DNA of 44,041 bases from an uncultured Myxococcales bacterium. GTDB lineage: Bacteria > Myxococcota_A > Polyangia > Polyangiales > Polyangiaceae. The DNA lies in assembly GCA_937872925.1 (NCBI GenBank), contig CALMUT010000308.1:1-44041 (forward strand), in the 5' to 3' direction. How positions within the stretch are numbered: position 1 is the stretch's first letter; every line of letters begins with the position of its first letter. Positions 24,575 through 32,200 of this stretch are shown here, piece after piece. Position numbers and translations under genes: made by a program. Below the pieces are notes generated by a model. It did no database searches. It saw only the letters and a program-made list of their open reading frames with translations, and was not told where the DNA came from.

Positions 24575-26286
24575 GCCGCGAGCAGAGCTTCATGAAAGCG
24601 GCCTTCTTCGGTGTGGTCGCGGACGACTTGGTGTTCCCATTCCCGAGCCTTGGCGAGGCCGAGGCTAAACAAATGCGCGCCCTCTCCAAGGGCATTGCTC
24701 AAGCGCTTGCCGACCACGATCCGGCGCAGCTAGATTCCGATCGAGACATTCCAGCGCCGCTCCTCGACAAACTACGCGCCGCGGGGGCCTTCGGGATCCA
24801 TTTGCCGAAGGCGGTCGGGGGCGCTGGTCTCAGCGTATTTGGCGCGACTCGCATCGCCCAAGGCGTGGCGGAACTCGACCCAGCGGTTGCGCTGATGCTG
24901 CTCACCCACGGCGCGATGGGTGCCCGCGCCATCGACGCGTTTGGCAGCGAGGCGCAGAAGGCTCGCCACCTGCCGGAGTTGGCTAGTGGGCGCAGCATTG
25001 CCGCGTTCGCTCTGACCGAACACTCGTCGGGATCCGACGCCGCGACCATTCGTACGCAAGCAATGTGGGACGAAGCCGACGGCCGCTTCAAACTCGATGG
25101 CGAAAAGCCTTGGGTAAGCAATGGGTCCATCGCCGATGTATTTGCGGTGTTTGCCCGGACGAATCGCGCGGACGAAGGGCACAAACCGGCGCTGACGGGT
25201 TTCATCGTTCCTGCGGCGGCTGGCGTTTCCGTCGGGGAGCAACACCGGACCCTAGGCGTGCGCGGGCTGAGCGTGGCCCCGGTGCGCTTCGACCAGGTGC
25301 CGATCGATCGGGACCAGGTGCTCGGGGAAGTGGGGCGCGGCTATCGCGTGGCCATGGGCGTGCTGAATGACGCGCGCATTTCCCTGGCGGCTTTCAGCTT
25401 TGGCCAAGCACGCGCCATCTTGCAGCGGATCATCCAGCATGTTGGTCATCGTCGCAGTTTCGGCCGCGCCATCGGTGAATTCCCGATCATCAAGGACAAG
25501 ATCGCCAAAATGATGGCGGATTGCTACGCCGTCGAGTCGATGGTTTATCTAACGGCGGGTCTCGTCGATCGCAAAGTCGAAGACTATTCTCTGGAGAGCG
25601 CCATTTGCCGGGTGGCGAGCGTCGAGTCCTTGTGGCGTGTGGTAAACGAAGCGCTGCAGGTGGTTGCGGGCCGCGGCTATGTCGAGGGCGGCGGGTTTGA
25701 ACGGGCTCTACGCGACGCGCGGGTGGGCTTCGTCATCGACGGCACCAACGAGACGTTGCGCTGCTTCATCGCGCTCTCCGGATTGCGGGGCCCCGGCGAG
25801 CGGTTGGAAGTCGAGAGCGCGCTGCTCGAACCCCTCAAGGGCTTTGGGCTGCTGCGTCGATTTGCCCCCCGCAAGGTGCGCGAAGCCCTGCGGCGTGAAC
25901 GCATCGCGCGGGCGCATCCGCTGCTGAGTCGCGAAGCGGTGTTCTTTGAAGAAGCGGTTGCCGAATTTCACGAGGCGAGTATGCGGGCACTGCGCGAGCA
26001 TGGTCGCGAGATCGCCGAGATGCAGTACACTCAGAAGCGCCTCGCCAATGCCGCCATCGACCTCTACGCCTTGGCAGCTTGTCTGTCGCGAACCAGCCTT
26101 GCCATCGAGAGCCGCGGCGAGAGCGGCGCACGCCGTGAAATCGACCTGACCACCATGTTTGCGTCAGCCGCCAATGGCCGCATGCGGGCCCACTTGCGTC
26201 GCCTGGAACACAACGACGACGAACTGCGCAAGCTGATCGCCGCCCGCACCTACACGGACGCGGGTTATCCTTTCGACGTGCTGTAG
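24571..26286 (+). CDS. Acyl-CoA dehydrogenase, very-long-chain type layout
   Basis: 571 residues from a TTG at 24571 that overlaps the pgpH stop (TTGA), behind a near-perfect ribosome site AGGAGGAG at 24561-24568. FAD enzyme oxidising acyl-CoA to enoyl-CoA. Seen: the N-terminal helical domain, the FAD-contact segment ALTEHSSGSDA, a beta domain, RRSFGRAIGEFPIIKDKIA, and an extra C-terminal helical domain (about 410-571) as in VLCAD/ACAD9. The position of the catalytic base, normally the Glu of EGTN, is Asp here (IDGTNETLR, D390), a conservative but uncommon change that may shift activity or substrate. Why it is coupled to a c-di-AMP phosphodiesterase is not evident. Confidence 0.9.
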   Translation: MSREQSFMKAAFFGVVADDLVFPFPSLGEAEAKQMRALSKGIAQALADHDPAQLDSDRDIPAPLLDKLRAAGAFGIHLPKAVGGAGLSVFGATRIAQGVAELDPAVALMLLTHGAMGARAIDAFGSEAQKARHLPELASGRSIAAFALTEHSSGSDAATIRTQAMWDEADGRFKLDGEKPWVSNGSIADVFAVFARTNRADEGHKPALTGFIVPAAAGVSVGEQHRTLGVRGLSVAPVRFDQVPIDRDQVLGEVGRGYRVAMGVLNDARISLAAFSFGQARAILQRIIQHVGHRRSFGRAIGEFPIIKDKIAKMMADCYAVESMVYLTAGLVDRKVEDYSLESAICRVASVESLWRVVNEALQVVAGRGYVEGGGFERALRDARVGFVIDGTNETLRCFIALSGLRGPGERLEVESALLEPLKGFGLLRRFAPRKVREALRRERIARAHPLLSREAVFFEEAVAEFHEASMRALREHGREIAEMQYTQKRLANAAIDLYALAACLSRTSLAIESRGESGARREIDLTTMFASAANGRMRAHLRRLEHNDDELRKLIAARTYTDAGYPFDVL

Positions 26287-26291
26287 AGCCG

Positions 26292-27068
26292 ATGCGCCGC
26301 CCGCCCGAAACTGCCTTGCGTCAAGAGATGCTGCGCTTTGGGCGCATGTGCCACGAGCGCGAGTTGCTCGTCGCGATGGACGGCAACCTTTCCGCGCGGC
26401 TCAGCGACGAGCTTTTGCTGTGCACGCGTGCCGGCTGTCATAAGGGCCTGCTTGTTGACGAGGACTTGGTGGTGGTGGACCTGAGTGGCAAGAAACGTCG
26501 TGGCCGGGGCGAGCCAACGAGCGAGATGGCAATGCACCTGGCTTGCTATCGCGCGCGGCCGGACGTGCAGGCTGTGGTGCACGCCCACCCCCCGACCTGC
26601 GTTGCCTTCACCGTCGCTGGCGTGTCTTTGGCGCAGTGTGTGCTACCCGAGGCGGTCCTCACCATTGGTAGCATTCCGACCCTCGAATATGAGCGTACGG
26701 GCAGCCGTGAGCTCGCCGAGGTGGTGGGCGAAGCCGCCCGTAGTCACGACGCGGTGATGATGGACCGTCATGGCGCGGTGTGCATGGGCAGCAGCTTGCT
26801 GGACGCGTTCTGCAAGCTCGAAACCATGGAGCAAACGGCAAAGGTGCTGTTGGCGGCGCGGCAGCTGGGTCAAGTGCGGGAGTTGCCGCAGGCCGAAGCC
26901 GAGGCACTGCGCAACATGGGAGTCGCGCGCTACGGTGGTCCGCCGTCAGTTCAGGTGCTGCCCGAACATTGCCAAGATTGCTCCGGATGCGGCAATCCGT
27001 CCCAAAGCGGACTGGGCCGGCGCGCGGGTTTCAGCGTGGCGCGCCTGGCGCGTCCGGTCTCAGCCTGA
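26292..27068 (+). CDS. Class II aldolase/adducin family protein
   Basis: 258 residues, six bases after the acyl-CoA dehydrogenase stop. Like L-fuculose-1-phosphate aldolase it has the active-site Glu (SE, E78), zinc ligands in HAHPP (H97, H99) and a third His in DRHGAV near residue 160, plus the GNLSAR phosphate-binding loop (31-36). Members cleave sugar phosphates or act as epimerases or decarboxylases; the substrate cannot be chosen. The protein continues about 45 residues beyond the usual fold into a Cys-rich tail (HCQDCSGCG), which could bind a further metal and is not usual for the family. It is the last gene of the pgpH transcript and convergent with the bufferin-like locus. Confidence 0.87.
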   Translation: MRRPPETALRQEMLRFGRMCHERELLVAMDGNLSARLSDELLLCTRAGCHKGLLVDEDLVVVDLSGKKRRGRGEPTSEMAMHLACYRARPDVQAVVHAHPPTCVAFTVAGVSLAQCVLPEAVLTIGSIPTLEYERTGSRELAEVVGEAARSHDAVMMDRHGAVCMGSSLLDAFCKLETMEQTAKVLLAARQLGQVRELPQAEAEALRNMGVARYGGPPSVQVLPEHCQDCSGCGNPSQSGLGRRAGFSVARLARPVSA

Positions 27069-27087
27069 GGGGGACCCCAAACCCAAT

Positions 27088-27900
27088 TCAGACGTGCACT
27101 TCGGAAAAAAAACCGCGGGCGGTGAAGCTTTGGAACCAGTCTGAGAGTTCGGCTTCCAAGGTGCTGGCAGAGTCCGGGTGTGCAGACGCGACGGCTTCGG
27201 CGGCAGGCACAAGGGGCGTGCCTTGTTGCAGCTGCAGCAGGAGCGCAAACGCGAGCTCCGAGAGCACGTCGTGATGCAAATTGCGGTCGCCTCCCCGGTA
27301 GACGACGAGGTGTTGGGGCTCGGCGGCGTCGGGCAGCTGCCAGTCTTCGTGCAGGCGGATCTTGCGCCGCAACGCGGCGACGGGGTACCCCACGGAGAGT
27401 AGCTGCAGCGCAGGCGACAGCTCGATGCGCGCGGATTGCCAAGCAGACTCGTCGATGGCGGCGAGCTTGTCGACGGCAAGGGGCGGGGTGTCCGCCGCGT
27501 CGAAGACTTCGACGTAGGCCCACTCCAATCGCGCCATATCCGTACAGAGGTCGTGGCGCGGCAGCCAGGTGCACCCGACAATGAACTCCGGAAGCGTCTC
27601 GCCGAGGTCCCGTAAACTGAAGGATTGGGGCGGGTGCGTGCCGAGGTACTCCTCCACCAGACGCTCCCAGGCTTCTTGGCCCGTGATGGCGCCCAGGGCT
27701 TCGAAGTCTTCAACCAGGCAGCTGGTATGCCGCAGCCAGAACTGTTCGCGGTACACTTCCAGTTGCGATTCGGGCGCCATGCGATCGTTGCCGCCGATGC
27801 GGCCCCGTGCTTGTGCCACCAATTCGGGGTCACGCTCGATAGCGCGACGACGCTGCAGGGCGTCGGCCATCCAGGCCTGCAGTTTGCTCAAGTCGCTCAT
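27088..27900 (-). CDS. bufC: DUF2063-type partner protein of the MNIO enzyme (BufC-like)
   Basis: About 270 residues from the ATG at 27900, which overlaps the stop of the DUF692 gene (ATGA); a start at 27939 would add 13 residues inside that gene. The N-terminal helical part, with LEVYREQFWLRH and CLVEDFEALGAITG, is the DUF2063 putative DNA-binding fold, followed by a mixed C-terminal domain with DLARLEWA-like and YPVAALRRKI segments. In bufferin and methanobactin pathways such proteins bind the precursor peptide and present it to the MNIO enzyme. Gene order precursor, enzyme, partner is exactly that of bufferin operons. Confidence 0.85.
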   Translation of the reverse strand: MSDLSKLQAWMADALQRRRAIERDPELVAQARGRIGGNDRMAPESQLEVYREQFWLRHTSCLVEDFEALGAITGQEAWERLVEEYLGTHPPQSFSLRDLGETLPEFIVGCTWLPRHDLCTDMARLEWAYVEVFDAADTPPLAVDKLAAIDESAWQSARIELSPALQLLSVGYPVAALRRKIRLHEDWQLPDAAEPQHLVVYRGGDRNLHHDVLSELAFALLLQLQQGTPLVPAAEAVASAHPDSASTLEAELSDWFQSFTARGFFSEVHV

Positions 27901-28871
27901 GGCGTGGCCTCGCGCTCCCGCGGACCGCCCTGTCTCCAACCATGGACCGCGTCCGCGTTGGGCACCGGGCGTTCGAAGCGGTAGCGCTCCTGGGGGCGCG
28001 CGACGGCGTTTTCCGCAGCCCCTCGGGCCTTGCGCTCTGCGCGCGCGGCCAGGGCGGTCGTGCGCACATTGCGGGCGCGCTCGGCTTCAGCGAGCAACAC
28101 GTTAAGCTCTGGGATGTCGTCATCCCACTCAATCAATGTGGAAACCGGGCCCGCGAGCTCGATGCTGTGGCGATAGAGCTCGAGCACCGGATCGATGACG
28201 TGTCCGGTGTGGGTGTCGATGATGTAGTCGCCCAGGTTGGTGTGGCCGGCCAAGTGGATCTGCGTGATGCGCTCGTGTGGAACACTGTGCACGAATTCGA
28301 AGGGATCGAAGTCGTGGTTGTAGGCGGACACGTAGACGTTGTTCACATCGAACATCAGCCCGATGTCGGCACGTTCGGCGATCTCGGAGATGAACTCCCA
28401 CTCCGTCATCGTGCTGTCGGTGTAGGTCAGGTAGCTGGAGGTGTTTTCCAGGGCAAACGGCAACTCTAAGAAGTCTTGAATCATCTTCGCGCGCTCGGCG
28501 ACTCGCGCAACGGCTTCTTTGGTGTACGGCAGCGGCAGCAGATCGTGCAGGTTGGCTCCGCCTGCCGCGCACCAACAAAAATGATCCGTGACCCAGGGCG
28601 TCTTGGTGCGCCGGGTCAGTGCTTTGAGGCGCTTCAGGTAGTCGCGATCCGGTTCTGCTGGACTGCCGATACCGAGGGACACGCCGTGTTGCACGACGGG
28701 ATACGTCTCAAGCACGCGATCGAGGTGGTAGAGGGGCTTGCCTCCCGCCACCATGAAGTTCTCACTGATGACTTCGAAGAAGTCGACGGCCGGTCGATCC
28801 GCGATCACCACCTTGTAGTGCGGGACCCGAAGCCCCACGCCCACGCCAAGATCAATGCCGGAAAAGCTCAA
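27897..28871 (-). CDS. bufB: MNIO (DUF692) multinuclear iron oxidative enzyme, BufB-like
   Basis: 324 residues; the start is most likely a TTG at 28871, since no ATG or GTG precedes GVGLRVPHY, and GAAGG lies about 10 bases upstream. TIM-barrel family that uses two or three iron ions to modify cysteines of ribosomal peptides. Expected ligand motifs are all present: HGVSLGIG, TDHFCW, LENTSSY, FDVNNVYVSAYNHD, IHLAGH and EWDDDIPE. The C-terminal 45 residues are an Ala/Arg-rich extension beyond the usual end. With the Cys-rich peptide upstream and DUF2063 downstream it forms a bufferin-type biosynthesis unit; family members install thiooxazoles that bind copper. Confidence 0.92.
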   Translation of the reverse strand: MSFSGIDLGVGVGLRVPHYKVVIADRPAVDFFEVISENFMVAGGKPLYHLDRVLETYPVVQHGVSLGIGSPAEPDRDYLKRLKALTRRTKTPWVTDHFCWCAAGGANLHDLLPLPYTKEAVARVAERAKMIQDFLELPFALENTSSYLTYTDSTMTEWEFISEIAERADIGLMFDVNNVYVSAYNHDFDPFEFVHSVPHERITQIHLAGHTNLGDYIIDTHTGHVIDPVLELYRHSIELAGPVSTLIEWDDDIPELNVLLAEAERARNVRTTALAARAERKARGAAENAVARPQERYRFERPVPNADAVHGWRQGGPREREATP

Positions 28872-28922
28872 ACTACGTCTGCCTTCTTGATCGATGTCAA
28901 TTCTCTATGGCCCACACACGAA

Positions 28923-28950
28923 CGGCCCGAGTCGTCTCCGACACGGGCCG
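28923..28950 (-). promoter_or_regulatory. Stem-loop between precursor and MNIO gene
   Basis: CGGCCCG (28923-28929) pairs with CGGGCCG (28944-28950); after an A-A mismatch, GTCG pairs with CGAC around a TCTC loop. The 11-bp hairpin lies 31 bp after the bufA-like stop and 52 bp before the bufB-like start in the direction of transcription. There is no T-run after it, so it looks like a message-stabilising or partial-termination hairpin that keeps precursor expression above enzyme expression, rather than a full terminator. Confidence 0.6.
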
Positions 28951-28980
28951 CCGCTTCTCAACAACAAGTGACGATTGGGA

Positions 28981-29250
28981 TCACTTCGGGCAGTGCGCGT
29001 TGCAGCCGCCTGCACTCTTGCATTCGTTCTTGCCTGCGCAGTCGTTCTTACCTTCGACGGCACAGCCGCCCTTCCCTTTGCACTCGTTCATGCCCTTGCA
29101 GCATTCCTTCGCGCCTGCCGCAGCAGCCGCCGGGTCGGACGCACCGGGAGCGTCCGCGGGGGTGCCGCTACCTCCACAAGCCGTGATAGCGCCGAGCATC
29201 ATTCCGGTCGATGCAGCCACTGCGATAGTCTTAGAAAAATTGAATGCCAT
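28981..29250 (-). CDS. bufA: Bufferin-like Cys-rich RiPP precursor with lipoprotein-type leader
   Basis: 89 residues; AGGAG sits 8 bases before the ATG. N-terminal signal sequence (about 1-24, hydrophobic AVAASTGMMLGAITA), an Ala/Pro/Gly linker (about 26-46), then a core with eight cysteines arranged in two similar modules, CKGMNECKGKGGC and CAGKNECKSAGGC, flanked by ECC and AHC. This low-complexity Lys/Gly/Cys pattern with NECK repeats is that of BufA2-type bufferins, copper-buffering peptides modified by an MNIO enzyme. Unlike the usual cleavable signal, the leader ends ITAC, a good lipobox with Cys25, so the peptide may be membrane-anchored. The two biosynthesis genes follow. No DoxX-like fourth gene is present. 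Confidence 0.82.
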   Translation of the reverse strand: MAFNFSKTIAVAASTGMMLGAITACGGSGTPADAPGASDPAAAAAGAKECCKGMNECKGKGGCAVEGKNDCAGKNECKSAGGCNAHCPK

Positions 29251-29474
29251 CCACGATTCTCCTGTTACGGGTTTTTCGAAAAGCGCCTGAGGGCTCGAAA
29301 TCCGAGCGCTCTTGGTTCCTCTTACGGTGCCACGTAGAAAACGGTTTCAGCGCGGCGGGCGGAGTCTATCTGGTAGAGTGACCGCCGTGCCAGGTCCGAG
29401 GCAGATCCGCTTGAGGATTTCGCTTCCACGCTGGACAATACGAACGGAAAGTCCGGTCGGATCGGAGTTTGACC

Positions 29475-30842
29475 ATGTGGCCGAATCGCAGTCCAAAACG
29501 GGCGTTCATTGAGCGGCGCGCGCGCCTGGAAAAGGAATTTGGTCTGCCCCTGGTGCTCGGAGCGGGGCTGTCGCGTCCCCGGAACTTCCCCCACAACCGC
29601 TATCCGTTTCGGGCGGAAAGCCACTTCTTGTATTTTGTGGGGCTGCATTTGGAAGGGGCGGCGCTCGGGGTTTCCGAGGGGATTTCCACGCTGTATTGCG
29701 TCGAGCCGGATCCTGAAGATGCGCTCTGGACTGGAGACAAACCGAGCCTTGCGGATTTGGAGCAGGAACTTGGGCTGCCGGTGCGACCGATCACGGAGTT
29801 GCCGGAAGCGGCCTACGCCACGCTTCCCCCCCAGGACCTCGATTCCGCGGATTGGCTCTCGGAGTTGATCGGACGCGATGTAGAGGCCGCGGGGGGCGCT
29901 AGGGTGAGCGGAACCGATCTGAAGCTCGCCGAGTTGATGATTGAGATCCGCTTGCGGAACGACTCTCACGCAATCGCGCAGATGGACCAAGCTGCGGTTG
30001 CAACGGTGGACGCACACTTAGCGGGTATGGCTGCGACTCGTCCCGGCATGCGCGAAGCGGCGGTGCGTGCGGCGATGGAAGCCAGCTTGATCGCGTGCGG
30101 GATGACCACATCTTACAACTCGATCGTGACGCGCCAGGGGCAAGTGCTGCACAACGAGCGCCACGATGGTGAGTTACTGGACGGCGATCTCCTGCTCGCC
30201 GACGTCGGCGCCGAGACGCCGGAAGGTTGGGCCGGCGACGTGACGCGGACCTGGCCTGTGTCCGGGCGCATGAGTTCGACTCAGCGCGCGATCTACTCGG
30301 TGGTGCTCGCAGCGCAGGCAGCGGCGATCGACGCTGTGGCTCCGGGCGTGCGCTACTTGGAGGTGCACCGCGCTGCCGGCCGCGAGCTGGTGCGGGGCTT
30401 GTGTGAGCTCGGCGTGCTGCGCGGGCAGCCGGAGACGCTCTTCGAAAGGGGGGCGGCTGCACTGTTTTTCCCCCATGGAGTGGGGCATTTGCTCGGCCTG
30501 GACGTGCACGACATGGAGGATCTGGGGGATCGCGCGGGCTATGCGCCCGGGCGTAGCCGCAAACAAAGGCCGGCAGATCGCTATCTGCGTCTGGATCGCG
30601 ATCTTGAGGCTGGCATGATCGTGACGATCGAGCCCGGCTTCTATCAGATCCCGCGCATCCTGCAGCGACCGGAGGAAATCGGAGATCTTGAAGACTGCCT
30701 GGTGCGGTCGGAGCTCGCGAAGTTCGCTGACGTCAAAGGGATCCGCATCGAAGACGACGTCTTGGTGACGGACACGGGCCGTCGCGTGCTGACGGAGAAA
30801 GCTCCGAAGCAGATCGCCGACGTCGAAGCCGCGATGGGTTGA
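29475..30842 (+). CDS. pepP: Xaa-Pro aminopeptidase (M24 metallopeptidase)
   Basis: 455 residues from the ATG at 29475, with GGAG seven bases upstream; a TTG at 29469 is too close to that site. Removes N-terminal residues preceding proline. It has the N-terminal domain of aminopeptidase P (RYPFRAESHFLYFVG) and the pita-bread catalytic domain with five dimetal ligands: Asp in LLADVGAE, Asp in GDVTRTW, His in FPHGVGHLLG, Glu in TIEPGFY and Glu in IRIEDDVLV. Length and motif order match PepP. It is divergent from the bufferin-like operon across 224 bp that should hold both promoters, and convergent with the NamZ-like gene. Confidence 0.92.
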   Translation: MWPNRSPKRAFIERRARLEKEFGLPLVLGAGLSRPRNFPHNRYPFRAESHFLYFVGLHLEGAALGVSEGISTLYCVEPDPEDALWTGDKPSLADLEQELGLPVRPITELPEAAYATLPPQDLDSADWLSELIGRDVEAAGGARVSGTDLKLAELMIEIRLRNDSHAIAQMDQAAVATVDAHLAGMAATRPGMREAAVRAAMEASLIACGMTTSYNSIVTRQGQVLHNERHDGELLDGDLLLADVGAETPEGWAGDVTRTWPVSGRMSSTQRAIYSVVLAAQAAAIDAVAPGVRYLEVHRAAGRELVRGLCELGVLRGQPETLFERGAAALFFPHGVGHLLGLDVHDMEDLGDRAGYAPGRSRKQRPADRYLRLDRDLEAGMIVTIEPGFYQIPRILQRPEEIGDLEDCLVRSELAKFADVKGIRIEDDVLVTDTGRRVLTEKAPKQIADVEAAMG

Positions 30843-30888
30843 GCCGGGCCCGATAGCGGCCAGACCGCTCACGGAGAGGTGCTGGCGG

Positions 30889-32103
30889 CTAGGCGTTTGC
30901 GACGATCAGGCGCTCTTCTGCGGCGCGCACTTCTGCGGCCCAGGTTGCCGGAGGAGGCGCGACGAGTTCGACGATTTCGTGAAGGCTTGCGCCGCTCACG
31001 ATGGCGTCGCGGGCCTTTTCGGAGCCGGTCAGAAGGTCGAAGGCGAGCTTTTCGGTTTCGAACTCGTAGGCGCGCGTCAGAAACTCGAACTCCGTGGGCG
31101 CTTGCCGCTGCGCAAGGCTGATCAGCGCCAAGTAGGCGGTGACCGGTCGAAATAGGGACGGTTCGGTGACCTGCAGGAAGACTCCGTGACACACTTTGCC
31201 TGCGTGTTTTTCGAAGCTCGGTCGGAAGTGAGCGGGTCGGATTTGCGCGCCAGCGATGCCGAATTCGGCGAATTCACGGGCCAACTGCTCGGCGTCCAAG
31301 AACGGCGCGCCCACCAGTTGGAAGGGCAGGGTGGTGCCGCGCCCTTCGGACAGGTTGGTGCCTTCCAGGAGACATCCGCCCGGGTAGACCAGCGCGGTTT
31401 CGTAGGTCGGCATATTCGGCGACGGTGGCGAAAAGGGGCGACGCCATGCTTGCGCACTGCGGTGCCGTTCCCAACCCGCGCAGGGCAGTACGCTCAGGGC
31501 GCCATCAGGACCCAGGTTGAGTCCATCGCGCGCGGCGAAGTGGGCCAGTAATTCGCCAATAGTCAGACAGTGGCGGATCGGCAGCGGTTCGAGGCCGACG
31601 AACGACAGGTAGTCGGCCTCTTGGGGCATGCCCTCGGCCTGTCCGGGATCCCCTGAGATGGGGTTCGGTCGATCCAAGACGACGCAGTGCACTCCGGCTT
31701 GAGCGGCGGCTCGCACCGTGAGCAACGCGGTCCAAGCGTAGGTGTAGTAGCGGCTTCCGACGTCCACGAGGTCGATGACGAGCATTTCGACTTGCTCTAA
31801 ATCGCTGGACTGGGGCGTCAGCGATTCCCGTGTCTTGCCATACAGGCTGACGACCTTGGGGCCGTCTTCGGCGGGAGCGGGGGAGTCGACGGCTTCTTCC
31901 GCCTGGGCGACCCCGTCGAGTCCATGCTCCGGCGTGAGCACCAGGCTGGGGGATGCACCCAGGTCCTCCAGAGTGTCCAGGAGACTGCGCCCGCGTCGAT
32001 CGACGGCGGCCGCGTGGGTGAGCGCGCCGACCCGCGCCTCGCGTAGGCGGCGCCGCAGTCGGCTGCGGGAGCTGCCAGTAAGCTGATCGATTCCAAAGTG
32101 CAT
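30889..32103 (-). CDS. namZ: NamZ-type (DUF1343) exo-beta-N-acetylmuramidase
   Basis: 404 residues from the ATG at 32103; the frame extends to 32271 without conserved sequence and overlaps the next gene's start. NamZ enzymes remove terminal MurNAc from peptidoglycan fragments in cell-wall recycling. Recognisable parts: THAAAVDRRGR, LTPEHGL, SLYGKTRESLTPQ, IDLVDVGSRYYTYAWT, LDRPNPISG, then PNMPTYETALVYPGGCLLEGTNLSEGRGT in the C-terminal half. Together these are the DUF1343 signature. No signal peptide is visible, so this copy should be cytoplasmic or exported another way. The gene stands alone, divergent from the NtrC-type regulator. Confidence 0.88.
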   Translation of the reverse strand: MHFGIDQLTGSSRSRLRRRLREARVGALTHAAAVDRRGRSLLDTLEDLGASPSLVLTPEHGLDGVAQAEEAVDSPAPAEDGPKVVSLYGKTRESLTPQSSDLEQVEMLVIDLVDVGSRYYTYAWTALLTVRAAAQAGVHCVVLDRPNPISGDPGQAEGMPQEADYLSFVGLEPLPIRHCLTIGELLAHFAARDGLNLGPDGALSVLPCAGWERHRSAQAWRRPFSPPSPNMPTYETALVYPGGCLLEGTNLSEGRGTTLPFQLVGAPFLDAEQLAREFAEFGIAGAQIRPAHFRPSFEKHAGKVCHGVFLQVTEPSLFRPVTAYLALISLAQRQAPTEFEFLTRAYEFETEKLAFDLLTGSEKARDAIVSGASLHEIVELVAPPPATWAAEVRAAEERLIVANA

Positions 32104-32200
32104 TTGCGTTTTCCCTATCAGATCCGAGCATATACGGGAATTCGTCCCGACTACGCAACAAGGTGCAACTTCTCTCTCCTTGGTGTAACCTTTTTGCGCA

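Noticed and set aside
30855..30869. AGCGG/CCGCT hairpin between pepP and namZ genes
   Set aside because: Only 5-bp arms and no T-run; common by chance at this GC content.
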